A stretch of DNA of 64,000 nucleotides from an uncultured Arthrobacter sp. GTDB lineage: Bacteria > Actinomycetota > Actinomycetes > Actinomycetales > Micrococcaceae. Both the position numbers and the translations under genes were made by a program. Every line of letters begins with the position of its first letter. Within the stretch, counting starts at the first letter, position 1. Below, one piece after another: positions 36,936 through 44,950 of the stretch. The stretch spans positions 186,001-250,000 of the forward strand of contig NZ_CANLSZ010000001.1 in the NCBI RefSeq assembly GCF_947493765.1, read 5' to 3'. Below the pieces are notes generated by a model. The model was given only the letters and a program-made list of their open reading frames with translations, was not told where the DNA came from and made no database searches.

Positions 36936-38372
36936 TCAATCCGGTGGATCCGCCGTGTCGCGCACGAGGACGAACGCTGTGGTGGCGCTGAGCAGCGCGA
37001 GTCCCGCACCGACCCAGGCCGCGGCGGCAAAGCCTGCCAGGAGATCGTCGGCCGAACCGATGAGGACGAGTCCGAGGAAGGCCGTGGCCACGAGGCCCGC
37101 GATGCGCGAGATGGCATTGTTCACTCCCGAGGCCACCCCGGTGTAGCGCTGCCCCACGCTGTTGAGCACGGCCGTCGTCAGGGGAGCCACGGAGGTGGCC
37201 ATTCCGAGGGCGAGGACGACGAGCCCGGGGAAGATGTGCAGCCAGTAGTCGACGTCCGCCGAGGGGACGGCCGAGAACAGCAGGAAGCCTCCGGCGACCA
37301 GACCGGATCCGACCGTCAGCAGGCTCCTCGTGCCGAACCGGTCGGACAGGGTGCCGCCGGCGAAGCGTGAGAGAAGGAACATCAGGAGCGGGAAGGGCAG
37401 GATCGCCGCTCCGGCCTGCGTGGCGGAGTAGCCCACCTCCTCGATCAGGACGTAGGGCAGGAGCACCAGGAGCCCACCGAGGGCGGCGTAGAGGAAGAAC
37501 GTCAGGATCGACAGGCCCGAGAAGGTAGGCCTGGTGAACAGCACGAGCGGGGTCATCGCCGCGTCCCCCAGGCGGTGTTCGACGACGAGGAACGCCGCGA
37601 GGAGGAGAAGCCCGGACACCAGCGCGAACCAGACCAGGCCGGTCATGCCGCGGTCCGGGAGGGCGATCAGCGCCCAGATCACCGCGAAGAGACCCACTCC
37701 GGACAGGATTGCACCGGTCCAGTCCAGGGACGAGGTCTCCTCGGCGTCCGCCCGGCTCTCGCGCACCGACCGGTACGCCACGACCAGAGCGATCAGCGAG
37801 AGCGGCACCATCAGGACGAACGCCCACCGCCATCCGGCGACGTCGACGATCACCCCGCCGAGGAGCGGTGCCACGGCTCCGGCTGCTGCGCCGGCGGCCG
37901 CCCAGGTGCCGATGGCGGCACCTCGTGCCCGTCCCGAGAAGGCGTCGGCGAGGATCGCCAGGGACGTCGGTGCCAGCATCGCGGCGCCGACGCCCTCCAG
38001 GACCCGTCCGAGCAGCAGCACCGGGAAGCTCCACGCCACCGCGCAGAGGATGCAGGCGACGGCGAAGATCACCAGCCCCGCCAGGAAGATCCGTCGTCGC
38101 CCGTACTTGTCACCCAGGGCACCACCGATGAGCACCAGCGCACCGAGCGGCAACAGGTAGGCATTGACCACCCATTGCACGCCGGTGACCCCGGCGCCGA
38201 AGTCCTGCTGGATCTGCGGCAGGGCCACGTTGATGATCGATCCGACGACGAATGCCAGGCTCGACCCCAGGATCGTGGCGATCAGGGTTCCCCGCTTGTT
38301 CAGGCCGTCCGGCTGCTGCACCTCGGCTGCGACGGCGCCCCCGGTGCACGGGAGGGGAAGCGTGTTGCTCAT
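36936..38372 (-). CDS. MFS multidrug-type exporter (DHA2 family, 14 TM)
   Basis: The 478-residue protein has about fourteen hydrophobic segments. Motif A reads GGALGDKYGRRRIFLAGLVIF. The motif C-like stretch near TM5 is GAAAGAVAPLLGGVIVDVAGWRWAFVL, and it begins the fold with VGSIINVALPQIQQDFGAGVTGVQWVVNAYLLPLGAL. These are DHA2 drug:H+ antiporter hallmarks. The ATG at 38372 places the first membrane segment at residue 30; the longer frame upstream is noise. GGAG precedes it. No regulator gene is adjacent, and the substrates are unknown. Confidence 0.92.
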   Translation of the reverse strand: MSNTLPLPCTGGAVAAEVQQPDGLNKRGTLIATILGSSLAFVVGSIINVALPQIQQDFGAGVTGVQWVVNAYLLPLGALVLIGGALGDKYGRRRIFLAGLVIFAVACILCAVAWSFPVLLLGRVLEGVGAAMLAPTSLAILADAFSGRARGAAIGTWAAAGAAAGAVAPLLGGVIVDVAGWRWAFVLMVPLSLIALVVAYRSVRESRADAEETSSLDWTGAILSGVGLFAVIWALIALPDRGMTGLVWFALVSGLLLLAAFLVVEHRLGDAAMTPLVLFTRPTFSGLSILTFFLYAALGGLLVLLPYVLIEEVGYSATQAGAAILPFPLLMFLLSRFAGGTLSDRFGTRSLLTVGSGLVAGGFLLFSAVPSADVDYWLHIFPGLVVLALGMATSVAPLTTAVLNSVGQRYTGVASGVNNAISRIAGLVATAFLGLVLIGSADDLLAGFAAAAWVGAGLALLSATTAFVLVRDTADPPD

Positions 38373-38691
38373 GGCCGGCTCCACGCGGTGTGGCTGTCGT
38401 CCGGAGTCGATCCCGAGCTTGCTGCGGGCCGTCCAGCTGTCATCCCCGCGCCGGCTCCTCGTAGCGGCGAGACCTGTGAACTCGTACGCGTTTCCACCGC
38501 ACAACCCTTCCGCCTCCGACGACCGTCGTGGAGGGACGAGGGCCGATGCCGCACCGCATGATCGGTCGGCTCGGGGATCCCCGTCGGTTCCCAGTATCAT
38601 CCGCCGTCATTCCGACCACAACGCGACGGCGGCGCTGTGCACCGCTGACGTGGCCGGGTCGGCTGCTCCCTGGATCCTCCCGACGAAGGCG
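38373..38691. other. Intergenic stretch with no visible gene
   Basis: About 320 bp lie between the exporter start and the terminator of the DUF2795 gene. I find no start codon with a ribosome site leading to a credible protein and no RNA gene. It presumably holds the exporter promoter. Confidence 0.5.
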
Positions 38692-38733
38692 CACTGACGG
38701 TGGCGGTCCTCGGCCGGACCACCACCGTCAGTG
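38692..38733 (-). terminator. Terminator of the DUF2795 gene
   Basis: CACTGACGGTGG pairs with CCACCGTCAGTG (12 bp), and inner GGTCC/GGACC lengthen the stem. It starts 10 bp after the gene's stop codon. No U-run is evident. Confidence 0.75.
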
Positions 38734-38743
38734 GGAAGAACTC

Positions 38744-38932
38744 CTAGTTCGAGGCGTCCTTGTTCACGTCCGCCGGTGAGTCGAACTGGCGGTCGGGAAG
38801 CCCCTGGAGGGTCTCCATGACCGACGGGTCCGCGCCGTTGTCCTTGGCGTGCTTCACGAGATCGTCCTTGGACGCCGGGTACTCCATGCCGCCCAGCGCC
38901 TTCTGCAGGTCGATCGGGCTCGGATCTGCCAT
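38744..38932 (-). CDS. DUF2795 family small protein
   Basis: The 62-residue, acidic protein reads SPIDLQKALGGMEYPASKDDLVKHAKDNGAD then VMETLQGLPDRQFDSPADVN. This matches DUF2795, a small helical family common in actinobacteria, where KALxGxxYPAxKxDLVxxA is the hallmark. AAGGAG stands 7 nt before the ATG. Its biological role is not known. It is flanked by a terminator on one side and the GT2 gene 60 bp upstream. Confidence 0.88.
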   Translation of the reverse strand: MADPSPIDLQKALGGMEYPASKDDLVKHAKDNGADPSVMETLQGLPDRQFDSPADVNKDASN

Positions 38933-38992
38933 GTGGTGCTCCTTCGTGTCGGTTCCATCTCCTGCAGGTGCTCCCGGGCGGGAGCACCTTCT

Positions 38993-39856
38993 TCACTGAC
39001 CCAGGATCACCCGGGCAGCGTCTGTGCCACGGTCCGTCACCGTGGTGGGCGCCTCGAGATGCACGGCACCCGACGGGATGATGCCGGCGCCGCCGAAGCG
39101 CTCCATGACGCGCCACTGCACGGCGACGTCCTCCCCCGCATGCTCGGTCGGCAACCGGTCCCAGAAGTCGAACCCGCCGACGTCGAGCAGGGCCTGCCGG
39201 TCGAACAGGACGCAGCCGCCCACCCAGGCCACGCGGTAGAGCCGCCACTCGCCCGGAGGGATGGCGAGCTCCACGGCGGCATGGGCAAGATTCGCGGCGT
39301 TGTGCAGCGGCCAGCGCTCGAAGCCCTCGGTGCCCTCACGGATCCGCTCCGGGGTCACCACGTCGTCGGGCCACAGACTCAGCGTGGTCCGCTCGTCGGG
39401 CCGGCTGTCGTGAAGATAGGACAGTCCCTGGACGGCGGAGCCGATGAAACCGCAGCCGGCCCGGCGCAGCGCCCGGCTCATCCGCTCCAGCGATCCCGGC
39501 TCCAGCCAGACGTCGTTGTCGAGGAAGAGGACGGACGGCGCACGCGCCAGGGAGAGGAGGAAACTGCGCTGCTCGGCCAGTCCGCGACGGGGCAGATGCC
39601 TCTCGAGCTGCACGGTGCGGCCCTGGGCCCGCAGGACCCGGACCATGGCCCGTACCGCCGACTGGTCGAGGGGCAGGTCATCGCCCTCGCTCTGGTCGCT
39701 CACGACGACGCGGAAGGGCACGCCCTCCTGGGCCGCGAGCCCGGACAGGGTGACGGCCAGTTCCCCGGGCCGCCCGTAGGACGGGATCAGCACGTCGACG
39801 AGCGGTTCGCGCCCCGGCTCCCCGGAGGCCCACTGGCCGGACGGGCGGGGCGTCAC
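38993..39856 (-). CDS. Glycosyltransferase family 2 (GT-A)
   Basis: The 287-residue cytosolic-facing enzyme starts with VDVLIPSYGRPGELAVTLSGLA, has the DxD-type motif LFLDNDVWLEPGSLERM and a C-terminal acceptor region GGCVLFDRQALLDVGGFDFWDRLPTEHAGEDVAVQWRV. This is a canonical GT2 layout for transfer of a sugar from a nucleotide donor. The GTG start overlaps the stop of the HldE gene before it (GTGA), so it is the third gene of an ALDH-hldE-GT2 operon. The donor could be ADP-heptose given the context (inference). Confidence 0.9.
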   Translation of the reverse strand: MTPRPSGQWASGEPGREPLVDVLIPSYGRPGELAVTLSGLAAQEGVPFRVVVSDQSEGDDLPLDQSAVRAMVRVLRAQGRTVQLERHLPRRGLAEQRSFLLSLARAPSVLFLDNDVWLEPGSLERMSRALRRAGCGFIGSAVQGLSYLHDSRPDERTTLSLWPDDVVTPERIREGTEGFERWPLHNAANLAHAAVELAIPPGEWRLYRVAWVGGCVLFDRQALLDVGGFDFWDRLPTEHAGEDVAVQWRVMERFGGAGIIPSGAVHLEAPTTVTDRGTDAARVILGQ

Positions 39857-41436
39857 GGGGCATCATCGATCGTGGGCAGAGGGACGGGCAGTGACCGGAT
39901 CCGGTGCACGACAGCAGCGGTGGAGCGCTCGGGCACATAGTCGAGGATGCTCACCCGACCGCCATTGGCCTCCACGGCGGGTGTCTCCTCCAGCATCTGC
40001 GCGGTGTAGTCGCCGCCCTTGGCGTAGACGTCCGGCTTCAACAGGTCGATGAGCGGCACGAGGGTGTCGGTGCTGAACGCGCTGACGTAGTCCACGCAGC
40101 TCAGGGACGCGATGATCCCGGCGCGGTCGGCGATGGGGTTGATGGGCCGGTCCGGACCCTTGAGCCGGCGCACGCCGTCGTCGTCGTTCAGCGCCACCAC
40201 GAGGACGTCGCCGAGCTGCTTCGCCTGGTTGAGATAGCGCGTGTGGCCGCGGTGCAGCACGTCGAAGCAGCCGTTGGTGAGCACGATCCGCTTGCCGTCG
40301 GCGCGGTCCTCCTCGACCCTGCGCACCAGTTCCGCGGTGGTGAGCGCCGAGTCCGCGAACGACTGCAGATGCCGCGTCAGATCCGCCGTCGTGCACACGG
40401 AGGTGCCGGGCCGGTGCACGACGACGTCGGCGGCGGCCTGCGCCAGGTCGAGGCTCGTGGACAGGGGCAGACCCGCGGCACGGGCCACGGTGAGGCCGGC
40501 GACGAAGGTGTCCCCCGCACCGGAGGCCTGCTTCTCGTCGGCCGGTCTGGCCCAGGTCCGGTGGTCCTCGCCGTCCCGGCCGAGCAGGACGGTGCCGTCA
40601 CGATCGAGGGTCACGACGACGGCGCCCGCTCCGGTGGCAGCCAACAGCTCGTCGCGCCGCGCCACCACGCGGGCTGCACGGTCGGACCGGGGATCGAGGC
40701 GCAGGTCGAGGACGGCCGCCGCCTCCTGAGCGTTGGGCGTGACGATGTCCGGCCGGAGCGCCGACCAGGCGGCGGTGTCGTGCGCGTCGACCACCACCAG
40801 CAGATCCGGGTCGCGCGTCGTCACGCCGCTGAGCGCCTCGCGGACCGTGGCGTCGAGGAGTCCCGTGCCGTAGTCGCAGACGACGACGACGGCGGAGCCC
40901 GCCACCGCTGCGGGGATCCTGTGCGCCAGCAGGTCGACGGCCGCCGTCGGAGGCCCCTCGTGCGTGTCGTCGATCCGGAGCATCACCTGGCCGGCGCCGA
41001 CGATCCGGTACTTGGTGGTGGTGGCGACCCGCTCGTCCTGCATCAGGTCCGCGGTGCTCACCCCGGCCTCCTCGAGGATCGCCCGGAGCCGGTCCCCGGC
41101 GTCGTCCGCCCCGATCACCCCGCACATGCGCACCCTCGCCCCGAGGGCTGCGAGATTCATGGCGGTGTTGGCTGCGCCACCCGCGGCGTAGTCGCGCCGC
41201 CGGATGTCGACCACGGGCGCCGGTGCCTCCCGGCACAGGCGCTCGATCGTACCGCTCCACCAGCCGTCGAGGATCGCATCGCCGACCACGGTCACGAGCG
41301 GCGCCTCGGCGGCGATCGCCGCCGGGACCCAGACGGCCGGACCGCGCACCTCCGAGAGATCACCGGACAGGTCACCGGACAGGCCTTCGGACGGAGTGCC
41401 CGCCGGTGAACCCGTGCCGCCCTGCGCGCCTGACAT
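39853..41436 (-). CDS. hldE: Bifunctional heptose-7-phosphate kinase / heptose-1-phosphate adenylyltransferase (copy 1)
   Basis: The 527-residue fusion has an N-terminal PfkB sugar kinase (VTVVGDAILDGWWSG, DYAAGGAANTAMNLAALGARV, catalytic ASGAGDTFVAGL). The C-terminal cytidylyltransferase-like domain has TNGCFDVLHRGHTRYLNQAKQLGDVLVVALNDD, with the HxGH motif. It phosphorylates D-glycero-D-manno-heptose 7-phosphate at C1 and later adenylylates the 1-phosphate. The ATG overlaps the ALDH stop by 1 bp (TGATG). An extra N-terminal Gly/Ser-rich 40 residues are present. A second, diverged copy lies at 44951-46318. Confidence 0.92.
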   Translation of the reverse strand: MSGAQGGTGSPAGTPSEGLSGDLSGDLSEVRGPAVWVPAAIAAEAPLVTVVGDAILDGWWSGTIERLCREAPAPVVDIRRRDYAAGGAANTAMNLAALGARVRMCGVIGADDAGDRLRAILEEAGVSTADLMQDERVATTTKYRIVGAGQVMLRIDDTHEGPPTAAVDLLAHRIPAAVAGSAVVVVCDYGTGLLDATVREALSGVTTRDPDLLVVVDAHDTAAWSALRPDIVTPNAQEAAAVLDLRLDPRSDRAARVVARRDELLAATGAGAVVVTLDRDGTVLLGRDGEDHRTWARPADEKQASGAGDTFVAGLTVARAAGLPLSTSLDLAQAAADVVVHRPGTSVCTTADLTRHLQSFADSALTTAELVRRVEEDRADGKRIVLTNGCFDVLHRGHTRYLNQAKQLGDVLVVALNDDDGVRRLKGPDRPINPIADRAGIIASLSCVDYVSAFSTDTLVPLIDLLKPDVYAKGGDYTAQMLEETPAVEANGGRVSILDYVPERSTAAVVHRIRSLPVPLPTIDDAP

Positions 41437-42845
41437 CAGGCGCCCTGCTGCGGGGAGCTGATGTGGACCACCTTCACGAGGGCGAACTCGTCGAGCAGCT
41501 CCGGTCCGTAGCCGAAGCCTGCGCCGCTGATCCCCCGCGGCTGGGCGGAGCCTCCGGGAGCGCCGCCGAACACGGCGTTCACCTTGACGGTGCCGACCGC
41601 GAGCGCGGCGATGGCCTGCTGGGCGTGGGCGATGCTTCCCGTCAGGACGGAGGCCGTCAGACCGTAGGGGCCGGCGGAGGCCAGCCGGAGCCCCTCCTCG
41701 AAGCTGTCGACGACGGTCACCGGGGCCACGGGGCCGAAGGTCTCCTCGGTCATGACCATCATGGTGTCGGTGCATCCCGTGAGGACGGTGGGCGGGTAGT
41801 GGGAGCCGGGGCCCGTCGGTGTGGCACCACCGGCGAGGCACTGCGCTCCCTGCCGGATGGCGTCGCCGACGTGCGCCTCGACGGCGTCGCGCATGCGGCC
41901 GTCGACGAGGGGCGGGAAGGTACCGCCGGCGCTGCGGCTTTGCGCCTCGTCGGCGAGGGCGGTGAGGAAGGGTTCGGCGATGTCCCTGTGCACGTAGATG
42001 CGCTCCACGGAGGTGCAGATCTGCCCGGCATTGGCGAAGGCGCCGAGTGCCGCCTGTGCCGCGGCCCAGGCGGGATCGACGTCGGCGTCGACGACGAGCG
42101 GATCGTTGCCGCCGTTCTCGCGGATCACGTGCGCGCCGGTGACGGAGGCGGCGCGGGCGATACCGGCACCGGCAGCGCTCGAGCCCACGTGCGCGATGAC
42201 GTCCACGCCGGGCTGCCCGGTGAGCATGCGGCCCACGGCTGCAGCACCGGTGAGTGTGGTGAGCACACCGTCGGGGAAGGAGGACTGCAGGAGCCGTCCG
42301 AGGAGTTCGCCCACGTGGGGGCAGCGTTCGCTGGGCTTGTGGATCACGGTGTTCCCCGTGACGAGGGCTGCCCCGATCAGACCGGCGGCGACGGCCACCG
42401 GATCGTTCCACGGGGTCAGGAGGACGGCGACCCCCCGCGCCTCCGCGACGGTGTAGTCGGTGGCGGTGACCGCCCCGCGCAGGCTGAGCCCGCGGTGCAC
42501 CGGGCCGAGCTCGGCATACTGCTCGAACGTCGAGATCGCCGCCTCTATCCCGCCGAGCGAGTCGCCGAGCGGCTTGCCGGTCTCGCGGGTGTTCAGTTCG
42601 GCCAGTTCCCTGGCTCCCCCGCGCACCGCGTCGGCCGCACGGCGCAACGCGGCCCCGCGGTCGGCCGGAGGGGTGGCGGCCCAGGAGGGCTGCGCCGCGC
42701 GCGCCGCCCCGAGGGCCGCAGCGACCTCGTCCTGCGTCGCACAGCGAAGACTGCCCACCTCGCTGCCGTCGGCCGGGTTCCGGATGTCGATGGACTCCTC
42801 GTCCTGCTCGGCTCGTGGCGTGTGCACCTGGGCGTCGATGGACAT
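41436..42845 (-). CDS. Aldehyde dehydrogenase family protein
   Basis: The 469-residue protein has the ALDH fold: LLTPWNDPVAVAAGLIGAALVTGNTVIHKPSE, general base in VIRENGGNDPLVV, nucleophile cysteine in FANAGQICTSVERIYV and TEETFGPVAPV. The glutamate motif is ENGGND rather than the usual ELGG. It resembles succinate-semialdehyde-type enzymes, but the substrate is unknown. GAGGAG precedes the ATG. It is the first gene of the unit leading to hldE and GT2, an unusual partner; it might oxidise a sugar-derived aldehyde, though this is speculation. Confidence 0.88.
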   Translation of the reverse strand: MSIDAQVHTPRAEQDEESIDIRNPADGSEVGSLRCATQDEVAAALGAARAAQPSWAATPPADRGAALRRAADAVRGGARELAELNTRETGKPLGDSLGGIEAAISTFEQYAELGPVHRGLSLRGAVTATDYTVAEARGVAVLLTPWNDPVAVAAGLIGAALVTGNTVIHKPSERCPHVGELLGRLLQSSFPDGVLTTLTGAAAVGRMLTGQPGVDVIAHVGSSAAGAGIARAASVTGAHVIRENGGNDPLVVDADVDPAWAAAQAALGAFANAGQICTSVERIYVHRDIAEPFLTALADEAQSRSAGGTFPPLVDGRMRDAVEAHVGDAIRQGAQCLAGGATPTGPGSHYPPTVLTGCTDTMMVMTEETFGPVAPVTVVDSFEEGLRLASAGPYGLTASVLTGSIAHAQQAIAALAVGTVKVNAVFGGAPGGSAQPRGISGAGFGYGPELLDEFALVKVVHISSPQQGA

Positions 42846-42980
42846 TGTGCTCCTCGGGGATCGATCCGTCCTGCAGCGGCCGCATCGCCCTGCACGTCTA
42901 CTGGTCCCGTACCCAGCCTCGGCCGGTTCACACAGCCTCGTCCCCGATATTCGGAGGCGTCCCGACTCCTCCGGCGCACC

Positions 42981-42986
42981 TAGCAT
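42981..42986 (+). promoter_or_regulatory. Putative -10 box for the GT9 gene
   Basis: TAGCAT lies in the 216-bp divergent gap between the ALDH and GT9 genes. A start about 7 nt downstream would leave a leader of roughly 70 nt before the ATG at 43062. No clear -35 box is seen. Confidence 0.35.
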
Positions 42987-43061
42987 GGGAAGCATGGGAG
43001 CGGGAGGCCCGGCCTCCCGACACCGCTACCAGCACCAGCACCAGGAACGGGGACGCACGGC

Positions 43062-44216
43062 ATGCAGCACCCAGAGACCACGGCGGAGTTCGGCGGGCGC
43101 CAGGACACCGCGAGGGCCGTGGGCCCGCTGCTCGCCCCGTTCGAGGACGTCCGCAGGATCGCGGTACTGCGCGGCGGGGGGCTGGGGGACCTCATGTTCG
43201 CCCTTCCGGCCATCACCGCGCTCCACGCCCGCTACCCGGAGGCATCGATCACCCTCCTCGGGATGCCCGCCCATGCGGCCCTGCTGGACGGCAGGCCCGG
43301 CCCCGTCGCCGAGGTGCTGGAGCTGCCGGTCCACGAGGGTGTGCGGCCCGGCGAGGCGGATCCTGCCGCCGTGGACCGGTTCTTCGCGGGGGTTCGCGGG
43401 TCCTTCGATCTGGCGGTGCAGCTGCACGGGGGCGGGAGGAACTCCAATCCCTTCCTCCTGCGCCTCGACGCGCCCCACACCGTCGGCACGCGTACCCCGG
43501 ATGCCGCGGCGCTGGAGCGGACCATCCCGTACGCCTACTACCAGCACGAGGTGTTCCGTGCCCTCGAGGTCGTGGGCCTGGCCGGCGCGGCGCCCGTGGA
43601 CCTGGAGGCCCGGCTGCAGCTCACCCCGGACGACGCCGAACGGGCGAGGCGGCTCGTGGGACCGGGGCCGGTGATCGCACTGCACCCGGGGGCCACCGAT
43701 CCCAGGCGCCGCTGGCCGTCGTCGTCGTTCGCGGAGGTGGCCGTGCGGGCGGCGGCCGACGGCTGCGAGGTGGTGGTGGTCGGTGACGCCACGGATGTGC
43801 CGGCCGCCGAGGAGATCGTCCGGCAGGCCCTCGGGGCGGCACCGGCGGCGTCGGTCCGCTCCCTGGCGGGCGAGCTGGAGCTCGGCGAACTGCTGGGCGT
43901 CCTGGAGGCCAGCGCCGTCGTGGTCGGCAACGACAGCGGGCCCAGGCACCTGGCGCAGGCCCTGGGCACACCGACGGTGGGCGTCTTCTGGATCGGGAAC
44001 ATGATCAACGCCGGCCCGGTGGGCCGCACGCTGCACCGTGTGCACTTCTCCTGGGTGACGCACTGCGCCACGTGCGGCGCCGATCTGCGCCAGGTGGGCT
44101 GGACGGCGGAGCGCTGCGAGCACGACGACCCGCTCGTCGCCTCCGTCCAGCCCGACGCCGTCTACGCGGACGTGGCGGAACTCAGGGCCACGAGCCTTCT
44201 TCTGCGTGGGCGATGA
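43062..44216 (+). CDS. Glycosyltransferase family 9 (heptosyltransferase-like), 1
   Basis: The 384-residue GT-B protein begins RRIAVLRGGGLGDLMFALPAITALHARYP, the classic GT9 N-terminus, and has VIALHPGATDPRRRWP plus GNDSGPRHLAQALGTPTVGVFW. A C-terminal cysteine cluster (HCATCGADLRQVGW, then ERCEHDD) is typical of a subgroup. GT9 enzymes use ADP-heptose. The gene is divergent from the ALDH-hldE-GT2 operon, and its 3' end overlaps the convergent SDR gene by 35 bp. Confidence 0.9.
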   Translation: MQHPETTAEFGGRQDTARAVGPLLAPFEDVRRIAVLRGGGLGDLMFALPAITALHARYPEASITLLGMPAHAALLDGRPGPVAEVLELPVHEGVRPGEADPAAVDRFFAGVRGSFDLAVQLHGGGRNSNPFLLRLDAPHTVGTRTPDAAALERTIPYAYYQHEVFRALEVVGLAGAAPVDLEARLQLTPDDAERARRLVGPGPVIALHPGATDPRRRWPSSSFAEVAVRAAADGCEVVVVGDATDVPAAEEIVRQALGAAPAASVRSLAGELELGELLGVLEASAVVVGNDSGPRHLAQALGTPTVGVFWIGNMINAGPVGRTLHRVHFSWVTHCATCGADLRQVGWTAERCEHDDPLVASVQPDAVYADVAELRATSLLLRGR

Positions 44217-44895
44217 CCATCTCGCGGATCTCGCAGCTCTTCGGCTGCGAGAGGGCGAACAGGATGGCCTCGGCGACGCGCTCCGGATCGTTGAGGCGCG
44301 AGTCGTCCTGCGGCTTGTACTGCTCGTCCCGGTCGTCGAAGAACCGGGTCTTCATGCCGCCGGGGATGATGGTCGTCACGCCCATCTCGCCCGCCGTCTC
44401 CGCCGCGAGTGCCTGGGAGAAACCCATGACGCCGAACTTCGAGGCGCAGTAGGCCGTCGCGTCGCCGACGGCCTTGATACCCAGGGTCGAGGCGATCGTG
44501 ACGACGCGGCCGTGGGACTGCTTCAGGTACGGCAGTGCGGCGCGTGCCGTCGAGGCGGTGCCCAGGAGATTGACGCCGATCACCTTCTCCCACTCGTCGG
44601 CCGCCACGGTGTCCAGGGCCCCGCAGCGGTCGATCCCCGCGGCGGTCACCACGGCGTCGAGCCCGTCGAGCATCTCGGCGGCCGCGGTGACCGCCGCCTC
44701 GACGGCCGCGCGGTCGGCGACGTCGACCTCGAAGGCCTTCACGCCGCTGACGCGGCTGATGTCGCGGTCGAGCACGACGGCGGTCCCGCCGGCGGCGACG
44801 ACGCCCTGGACGATCGCGGCGCCGAGGCCGGAGCCTCCGCCGGTCACCAGGACGCGCCCGGGGTTGAAGCTGGTGGCAGGGGTGTTCTCTGTCAT
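44182..44895 (-). CDS. Short-chain dehydrogenase/reductase
   Basis: The 237-residue classical SDR has the nucleotide motif VLVTGGGSGLGAAIVQG, the NAG-equivalent VVTAAGIDRCG, and the catalytic YxxxK in TAYCASKFGVMGF with serine in TIAST. Length and motifs are those of classical SDRs, not of the extended-SDR epimerase HldD. The ATG at 44895 follows the HldE gene by 55 bp, so it is probably the last gene of the heptose operon. Its substrate may be a sugar intermediate (inference). Confidence 0.88.
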   Translation of the reverse strand: MTENTPATSFNPGRVLVTGGGSGLGAAIVQGVVAAGGTAVVLDRDISRVSGVKAFEVDVADRAAVEAAVTAAAEMLDGLDAVVTAAGIDRCGALDTVAADEWEKVIGVNLLGTASTARAALPYLKQSHGRVVTIASTLGIKAVGDATAYCASKFGVMGFSQALAAETAGEMGVTTIIPGGMKTRFFDDRDEQYKPQDDSRLNDPERVAEAILFALSQPKSCEIREMVIAHAEEGSWP

Positions 44896-44950
44896 GGTGT
44901 TCCCTTCGTTGAGTGTGCCCGGACGGACCGGACGAGGATCTGCAGCCGGC

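Noticed and set aside
41437-42885. N-terminal extension of the first HldE gene to about 1010 residues
   Set aside because: The extension is an Arg/His/Pro-rich out-of-frame copy of the ALDH gene; the ATG at 41436 gives the normal fusion length.
44182-44895. Assigning the SDR as HldD epimerase
   Set aside because: HldD is an extended SDR of about 310 residues; this protein has classical SDR length and motifs.
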